Below the pieces are notes generated by a model. That model saw nothing but the letters and a program-made list of their open reading frames with translations, had not been told where the DNA came from and did not search any database. Shown one piece after another: positions 14,247 through 18,078 of a DNA stretch of 18,078 nt; positions within the stretch are counted from its first letter, which is position 1, and every line of letters starts with the position of its first letter. The position numbers and the translations under genes are program-made. This DNA comes from Clostridia bacterium (GTDB lineage: Bacteria > Bacillota > Clostridia > Oscillospirales > Acutalibacteraceae), in assembly GCA_900769375.1 (NCBI GenBank), contig CAAGGN010000258.1:1-18078 (forward strand), in the 5' to 3' direction.

Positions 14247-16424
14247 ATGAAAATTATTAAGCGTAGCGGCGCTGAAGTTACTTTCGACCCCGAAAAAATA
14301 ATCATAGCCGTAACCAAAGCAAATGAAAGTGTCGTTCCAAGCGCAAGAATGTCCGAGGTGCAGATTAAGCGTATCGCCGAGGATGTTGAAAGCGCTGCGG
14401 CTAATATAAATAGGTCTTTAAGCGTGGAAGAAATTCAGGATATGGTTGAGGACCAGATTATGAATCAGCGCGCCTTCGAGGTTGCCCGTAGATACATAAC
14501 CTACCGTTATAACCGCGCCCTCGTTCGTAAATCTAATACCACTGATGAGCAGATTTTGAGTCTTATTGAGTGCAATAACGAGGAAGTAAAGCAGGAAAAT
14601 TCCAATAAGAACCCCACCGTAAACAGCGTTCAGCGTGACTATATGGCAGGTGAAGTTAGCAAGGATATTACCAAGAGAATTCTTCTTCCCGCAGATATTG
14701 TTGAGGCCCATGAAAACGGCCTTATTCACTTCCACGATGCCGATTATTTTGCTCAACATATGCATAATTGCGACCTTGTAAATCTTGAGGATATGCTTCA
14801 AAACGGTACAGTTATCAGCGGCACACTTATCGAAAAACCCCATAGTTTTTCTACCGCTTGTAATATCGCTACACAGATTATTGCGCAGGTTGCTTCCTGT
14901 CAGTATGGCGGTCAGAGCATCAGTTTAACCCATTTGGCGCCCTTTGTTGATATAAGCCGCAAAAAAATCCGCGTTGAAGTCCAAAAAGAACTTGAAGAAA
15001 TCAACCAAGCGGCTACCGATGAGCAGATAGATAAAATTACCGAAAAGCGCCTTTTGGAAGAAATCAAGAGAGGCGTTCAGACTATTCAGTATCAGGTTGT
15101 TACCCTTATGACAACCAATGGTCAAGCCCCCTTCGTTACTGTATTTATGTATCTTAACGAAGCCAAAAATGAGCAGGAGAAAAAGGACCTTGCTTTAATT
15201 ATCGAAGAAACCCTTAAACAGCGTTACAGAGGCGTTAAGAACGAAAAGGGCGTTTGGATTACCCCTGCATTCCCCAAACTTATCTATGTTCTTGAAGATG
15301 ATAATATCCGCGAGGGTGCGCCCTATTGGTATCTTACGCAACTTGCCGCTAAATGCACCGCTAAGCGTATGGTTCCCGATTATATTTCCGAGAAAATTAT
15401 GCTCGAAAATAAAATTGATAAAAACGGCGATGGTCATTGTTATACCTGTATGGGTTGCAGAAGCTTCCTTACTCCCTATGTGGATGAAGACGGCAAACCC
15501 AAGTATTACGGACGCTTTAATCAGGGCGTTGTAACCGTAAACCTTGTTGATATCGGTCTTTCCGCCAATAAGGATATGGAAAAATTCTGGAAGATATTTG
15601 ATGAAAGAATGGAACTTTGCCACAGAGCGTTACAGGCAAGACACGAGCGCCTTACAGGCACCCTTTCCGATGCGGCTCCTATTCTCTGGCAGCACGGCGC
15701 ACTTCTTCGTCTAAAGAAGGGCGAAACCATTGACAAGTATCTCCACGGCGGTTATTCAACCCTCTCTCTCGGCTATGCAGGTCTTTGGGAGTGCGTTTAT
15801 AGTTTAATAGGCAAAAAGCTCACCGAAACCGAAGGCAAAGAGCTTGGTCTCGAGATTATGAAAAAACTTAATGAATATACTGCTAAATGGAAGGCCGCAG
15901 AGTGTATCGACTACTCTCTTTACGGTACCCCCCTTGAAAGCACAACCTATAAGTTCTCTAAGTGCCTTCAGAAGCGTTTCGGTATCGTTAAGAATGTTAC
16001 CGATAGAAACTATATCACCAATAGTTACCATGTTCACGTTACCGAGCCCATTGATGCCTTTGATAAATTGGCTTTAGAGGCCGAATTCCAAGCATTGTCC
16101 CCAGGCGGCGCAATTTCCTATGTGGAAGTTCCCGATATGAAGAATAATCTTGATGCAGTGCTTTCGGTTATGCAGTTCATTTACGAAAATATTATGTATG
16201 CCGAGCTTAACACCAAGAGTGACTTCTGTCAGGTTTGCGGATGGGATGGAGAAATAGAGGTCAAAGAGGATGCCGATGGCAAACTGGTTTGGACCTGTCC
16301 CAACTGCGGCAACACCGATCAGGATAAGATGAATGTTGCCCGTCGTACCTGCGGATATATCGGAACGCAGTATTGGAATCAGGGCAGAACTCAGGAAATC
16401 AAAGAAAGAGTTCTTCACTTGTAA
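14247..16424 (+). CDS. nrdD: Anaerobic (class III) ribonucleoside-triphosphate reductase
   Basis: Glycyl-radical enzyme that makes deoxyribonucleotides from ribonucleoside triphosphates without oxygen. The 725-residue product starts with an ATP-cone regulatory domain (1-92, MKIIKRSGAEVTFDPEKI). The catalytic barrel has HMHNCDLVNLEDML (171-184, Cys175) and CYTCMGCRSFL (398-408) with the redox or thiyl cysteines. The C-terminal zinc site is Cys661, Cys664, Cys684 and Cys687, and the glycyl radical site is Gly703 in RRTCGYIGTQYWNQGR. The ATG at 14247 has AAGGAG seven bases upstream; an in-frame TTG further up is only the -35 box. The gene is controlled by a promoter with two NrdR-like boxes. The activase nrdG follows after a terminator-like hairpin. 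Confidence 0.97.
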   Translation: MKIIKRSGAEVTFDPEKIIIAVTKANESVVPSARMSEVQIKRIAEDVESAAANINRSLSVEEIQDMVEDQIMNQRAFEVARRYITYRYNRALVRKSNTTDEQILSLIECNNEEVKQENSNKNPTVNSVQRDYMAGEVSKDITKRILLPADIVEAHENGLIHFHDADYFAQHMHNCDLVNLEDMLQNGTVISGTLIEKPHSFSTACNIATQIIAQVASCQYGGQSISLTHLAPFVDISRKKIRVEVQKELEEINQAATDEQIDKITEKRLLEEIKRGVQTIQYQVVTLMTTNGQAPFVTVFMYLNEAKNEQEKKDLALIIEETLKQRYRGVKNEKGVWITPAFPKLIYVLEDDNIREGAPYWYLTQLAAKCTAKRMVPDYISEKIMLENKIDKNGDGHCYTCMGCRSFLTPYVDEDGKPKYYGRFNQGVVTVNLVDIGLSANKDMEKFWKIFDERMELCHRALQARHERLTGTLSDAAPILWQHGALLRLKKGETIDKYLHGGYSTLSLGYAGLWECVYSLIGKKLTETEGKELGLEIMKKLNEYTAKWKAAECIDYSLYGTPLESTTYKFSKCLQKRFGIVKNVTDRNYITNSYHVHVTEPIDAFDKLALEAEFQALSPGGAISYVEVPDMKNNLDAVLSVMQFIYENIMYAELNTKSDFCQVCGWDGEIEVKEDADGKLVWTCPNCGNTDQDKMNVARRTCGYIGTQYWNQGRTQEIKERVLHL

Positions 16425-16441
16425 TTTAAAAAATAATGTAG

Positions 16442-16465
16442 GGGAGGGGTTGCCCCTCCCTTTTT
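16442..16465 (+). terminator. Terminator-like hairpin between nrdD and nrdG
   Basis: GGGAGGGG (16442-16449), loop TTG, CCCCTCCC (16453-16460), then five T. A perfect 8-bp GC-rich stem with a U tract. The GGAG ribosome-binding site of nrdG begins at 16469, so the hairpin probably ends most nrdD messages and lets a fraction pass into nrdG. Confidence 0.85.
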
Positions 16466-16478
16466 CTTGGAGAAAATT

Positions 16479-17015
16479 ATGCATTACGGAGCAATAAAAA
16501 ACTGTGATATAGCCAATGGGCCGGGGGTGCGAGTAACGCTCTTTGTTTCGGGCTGTACCAATAAATGCAAAAACTGTTTTCAACCTGAAACCTGGGATTT
16601 TAATTACGGAAATCCCTTCACAGAGGAAACCGAGCAAAAGATAATAGAAATGCTTAAACCCGATTATATAACGGGACTAACCCTTCTGGGCGGAGAACCC
16701 TTTGAGCCCTCTAATCAAAGGGCATTGGTGTCTTTTATTAAGAAGGTTAGAGAGGTTTACCCAAATAAAACTATATGGGCTTTTACGGGCTTTACTTTTG
16801 AACGACTTAATACTATCGGTGACCACTGTAACTGCGAGGTAACAAAAGAGTTTTTATCCCTTATAGATGTCCTTGTAGACGGTAGATTTGTTGAAGAACT
16901 TAAAAGTTTAGCCCTTCGTTTCCGCGGCTCGTCGAATCAACGTCTTATAGATATGAAAAAGACATTAGACAAGGGCGAAATCGTAATGTGGGAAGACACG
17001 CCCGTTAATTTTTAA
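16479..17015 (+). CDS. nrdG: Anaerobic ribonucleotide reductase activating protein (radical SAM)
   Basis: Radical-SAM activase that uses S-adenosylmethionine and a 4Fe-4S cluster to create the glycyl radical on NrdD. The 178-residue product has the CxxxCxxC motif CTNKCKNC (Cys26, Cys30, Cys33) after VRVTLFVSGC, the aromatic-rich FQPETWDF, and the SAM-binding LLGGEPFEP (about 71-79). The ATG at 16479 has GGAG six bases upstream; the in-frame TTG at 16467 overlaps that ribosome-binding site and is rejected. The C-terminal segment FRGSSNQR is typical for NrdG. There is no promoter of its own in the 54-base gap after nrdD, which is mostly taken up by a terminator hairpin. A strong terminator follows. 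Confidence 0.95.
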   Translation: MHYGAIKNCDIANGPGVRVTLFVSGCTNKCKNCFQPETWDFNYGNPFTEETEQKIIEMLKPDYITGLTLLGGEPFEPSNQRALVSFIKKVREVYPNKTIWAFTGFTFERLNTIGDHCNCEVTKEFLSLIDVLVDGRFVEELKSLALRFRGSSNQRLIDMKKTLDKGEIVMWEDTPVNF

Positions 17016-17028
17016 AGTAAAAAGCATA

Positions 17029-17060
17029 AAAACACCGCAGTTTTTTCTGCGGTGTTTTTT
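17029..17060 (+). terminator. Intrinsic terminator after nrdG
   Basis: AAAACACCGCAG (17029-17040), loop of six T, CTGCGGTGTTTT (17047-17058), then more T. A perfect 12-bp stem with a U tract. The A-rich left arm means it could also stop transcripts coming from the opposite gene on the minus strand. Confidence 0.92.
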
Positions 17061-17069
17061 AATAAAACG

Positions 17070-17123
17070 GCTCCCTCTGACGAGGGAGCTGGATTTTTGC
17101 AAGGCAAAAAGACTGAGGGAGAG
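17070..17123. repeat. Palindromic intergenic repeat (GCTCCCTC...GAGGGAG type)
   Basis: Three nested elements: GCTCCCTC-TGAC-GAGGGAGC (17070-17089), TTTTTGC-AAG-GCAAAAA (17094-17110), and a second GAGGGAG (17115-17121). The CTCCCTC arm can pair with either GAGGGAG copy, giving two exclusive folds. From memory, palindromic repeats with CTCCCTCAGTC and GCTCCCTC arms are common between genes of gut Clostridia; I see only one copy in this window, so the family assignment rests on recall. It ends two bases from the stop codon of the XRE gene. Confidence 0.62.
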
Positions 17124-17124
17124 A

Positions 17125-17454
17125 TTATTTGCGATTTTTAATAATAGATTGTATTAAATCTAAAACGAGCTGTTTTTCGTTATCTTTTAGCTCGGAAAAG
17201 TTCTGTGTAAATTCTTCTTTAAGATAACCGTATTTCGAAACAACGGTATCACTGATAAAAAATGCAATATCGCAATTAAGAGAACAACTTAATTTGGCTA
17301 AGAACTCAAGATTAGGTTTTGTAATGCCGCGTTCAAGTTGGCTGATATATCCTACAGTAACAGATAATTCCTCGGCTAATTGCTCTTGAGTTTTATTTTG
17401 CTGTTTTCTCTTTGTTTTGATTCTGTTCCCAATTAACTTATAATCTACATTCAC
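17125..17454 (-). CDS. XRE-family helix-turn-helix transcriptional regulator
   Basis: A 109-residue DNA-binding protein. Residues 7-61 form an HTH_3/XRE fold: IGNRIKTKRKQQNKTQEQLA for helices 1 and 2, VTVGYISQLERG (32-43) for the recognition helix and turn, then KPNLEFLAKLSCSLNC. The C-terminal 45 residues have no recognised ligand or peptidase domain and may serve dimerisation. I chose the GTG at 17454, since GAGGTG lies six bases before it; the GTG at 17463 is inside that ribosome-binding site. Its mRNA probably starts within 17455-17530, where only a weak CATAAT -10 is visible. It faces away from the zinc-ribbon gene across a region with two inverted repeats, so it may control that gene and itself. 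It is AT-richer than the core genes. Confidence 0.85.
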   Translation of the reverse strand: MNVDYKLIGNRIKTKRKQQNKTQEQLAEELSVTVGYISQLERGITKPNLEFLAKLSCSLNCDIAFFISDTVVSKYGYLKEEFTQNFSELKDNEKQLVLDLIQSIIKNRK

Positions 17455-17512
17455 TTTTTTCACCTCATTAGTATTATGAAATAAGAATAAGAGTTTTAAA
17501 AGACAGAAATAA

Positions 17513-17524
17513 CTAAATATTTAG
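17513..17524. promoter_or_regulatory. 12-bp perfect palindrome, candidate XRE operator
   Basis: CTAAATATTTAG reads the same on both strands. It is nine bases upstream of the -35 of the zinc-ribbon gene and about 60 bases upstream of the XRE start. XRE-type dimers bind short palindromes of this kind, but AT-rich palindromes also arise by chance in such sequence, so this is a weak call. Confidence 0.4.
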
Positions 17525-17533
17525 CAATAAGTG

Positions 17534-17562
17534 TTGACTTTTGTAAAAATTATTGCTATAAT
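17534..17562 (+). promoter_or_regulatory. Promoter of the zinc-ribbon membrane protein gene
   Basis: TTGACT (17534-17539), 17-base spacer, TATAAT (17557-17562), with TGC before the -10 (extended -10). It is one of the strongest promoters in the window after that of dus. The predicted start is about 17569, with a leader of about 70 bases. Confidence 0.8.
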
Positions 17563-17566
17563 TATC

Positions 17567-17596
17567 AAAAGAATTTAGTCCTCGGTAAATTCTTTT
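17567..17596 (+). promoter_or_regulatory. 11-bp inverted repeat at the predicted transcription start
   Basis: AAAAGAATTTA (17567-17577) and TAAATTCTTTT (17586-17596) are perfect complements around GTCCTCGG. As DNA it could be an operator covering the start site of transcription; as RNA it would be a 5'-terminal stem-loop. No T run directly typical of a terminator follows, and the stem is AT-rich. The function is not decided. Confidence 0.55.
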
Positions 17597-17639
17597 AAAA
17601 CAAATCAATATTTTAAAAATAAGGAGAAGGGGTGAAAAT

Positions 17640-17915
17640 ATGAAATATTGTTCACATTGTGGCAAGGAAATAGCCGATGAAGCAGTAATTTGTATTAATT
17701 GCGGTTGCTCGGTTAAAGGAAATGTTCCTGTCGCACAAGATGATGGAGAAATTGAAGGAGGTTTGATGGCATTATCGATATTAGTGCCATTAGCTGGTTG
17801 GATTCTATGGGGTGTTAAAAGCAAAGAAACGCCAGAAACAGCCAAAAAATACGGAATGGCGGGTATAATTGCATTTATAGTATACTTATTCATTATTTTA
17901 ATAAGCTCATATTAA
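17640..17915 (+). CDS. Small zinc-ribbon membrane protein of unknown function
   Basis: A 91-residue protein with an N-terminal zinc ribbon (CSHCG at 4-8 and CINCG at 18-22, two CxxC pairs), a short acidic linker (about 34-39), and two membrane helices (about 41-58 and 71-90) joined by a charged loop rich in Lys and Glu. Zinc-ribbon plus membrane-helix proteins of this size are common and mostly uncharacterised. The ribbon probably faces the cytoplasm (inference). AAGGAG and GGGGTG stand ahead of the ATG, and a strong extended -10 promoter lies at 17534-17562. It is divergent from the XRE regulator and 38 bases ahead of a further membrane-anchored ORF, so the three may form a small module. Confidence 0.8.
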   Translation: MKYCSHCGKEIADEAVICINCGCSVKGNVPVAQDDGEIEGGLMALSILVPLAGWILWGVKSKETPETAKKYGMAGIIAFIVYLFIILISSY

Positions 17916-17953
17916 GCATTAAAAAGTACAACTTTGTTTTAAGGAGTGAGAGT

Positions 17954-18078
17954 ATGAATAAGAAAATAGCATTGACTATTTTGATTTGCGGTGTTGCAGG
18001 TGTGGTTTTGGCAGGTATAATAACCATCAATAACTATATTAATTATAGCGAGTATATGGCTGGTGCTGAACTTGCCAC
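17954..18078 (+). CDS. Hypothetical membrane-anchored protein (cut by window edge)
   Basis: An open frame from the ATG at 17954 with AAGGAG at 17941-17946 runs to the end of the window (41 full codons). It starts MNKKIALTILICG and has one hydrophobic helix at about 5-24, which could be a signal anchor or signal peptide, followed by an N/Y-rich polar stretch. I do not recognise a family from this fragment. It follows the zinc-ribbon gene by 38 bases without a visible terminator, so it is probably co-transcribed. Confidence 0.68.
   Translation, partial: MNKKIALTILICGVAGVVLAGIITINNYINYSEYMAGAELA

Noticed and set aside
16074..16637. 187-codon open frame on the minus strand across the nrdD/nrdG junction
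   Set aside because: It runs antisense over two clear genes and the terminator hairpin between them, and its product has no recognisable motif.
1..18078. CRISPR arrays, tRNA or rRNA genes, insertion sequences, att sites
   Set aside because: No regularly spaced repeats, no cloverleaf-like or rRNA-like segments and no transposase or integrase frames were seen on either strand.

Overview
The window looks like a chromosomal segment of a strictly anaerobic, low-to-mid G+C Firmicute of class Clostridia, probably a gut Oscillospiraceae/Ruminococcaceae-type organism. The evidence is the clostridial cell-shape cluster (mreB-mreC-mreD-PBP2-minD-mgsA), the class III anaerobic ribonucleotide reductase pair nrdD/nrdG, strong AGGAG or GAGGTG ribosome-binding sites and sigma-A-type promoters. 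No rRNA, tRNA, CRISPR array or insertion sequence was seen. The longest stretch without a gene is 14034-14246 (213 bases) and it is filled with regulatory sites.

Left half, minus strand (11207 down to 1). Eight closely packed genes read as one operon from a promoter at 11248-11276: polA, a protein-phosphatase/RimI fusion, tsaD, a YegS/DagK-type lipid kinase, mreB, mreC, mreD and mrdA (PBP2). They combine DNA repair synthesis, tRNA t6A modification and ribosomal protein acetylation, phospholipid metabolism and the rod elongation machinery. A second strong promoter at 1428-1456 drives minD, mgsA and hisS (hisS is cut by the window edge). minC, minE and rodA, often found beside minD in Clostridia, are absent here. 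The methylglyoxal synthase homologue has non-canonical residues at several catalytic positions.

Right half, plus strand (11294 to 17060). A perfect consensus promoter just upstream of a DusB-like dihydrouridine synthase gene gives a predicted leaderless mRNA. Next come yebC with its own promoter, an EamA-type membrane transporter, and nrdD/nrdG. The nrdD promoter overlaps two tandem NrdR-box-like sites spaced as in known NrdR regulons. Twice (yebC/EamA and nrdD/nrdG) an intrinsic terminator hairpin ends directly against the Shine-Dalgarno sequence of the next gene, which suggests partial termination setting expression ratios.

Right end (17061-18078). A palindromic intergenic repeat, an XRE-family regulator on the minus strand, and a divergent small zinc-ribbon membrane protein followed by a cut-off membrane-anchored ORF form an AT-richer, accessory-looking module. 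The divergent intergenic region holds a 12-bp palindrome, a strong extended -10 promoter, and an 11-bp inverted repeat starting at the predicted transcription start.
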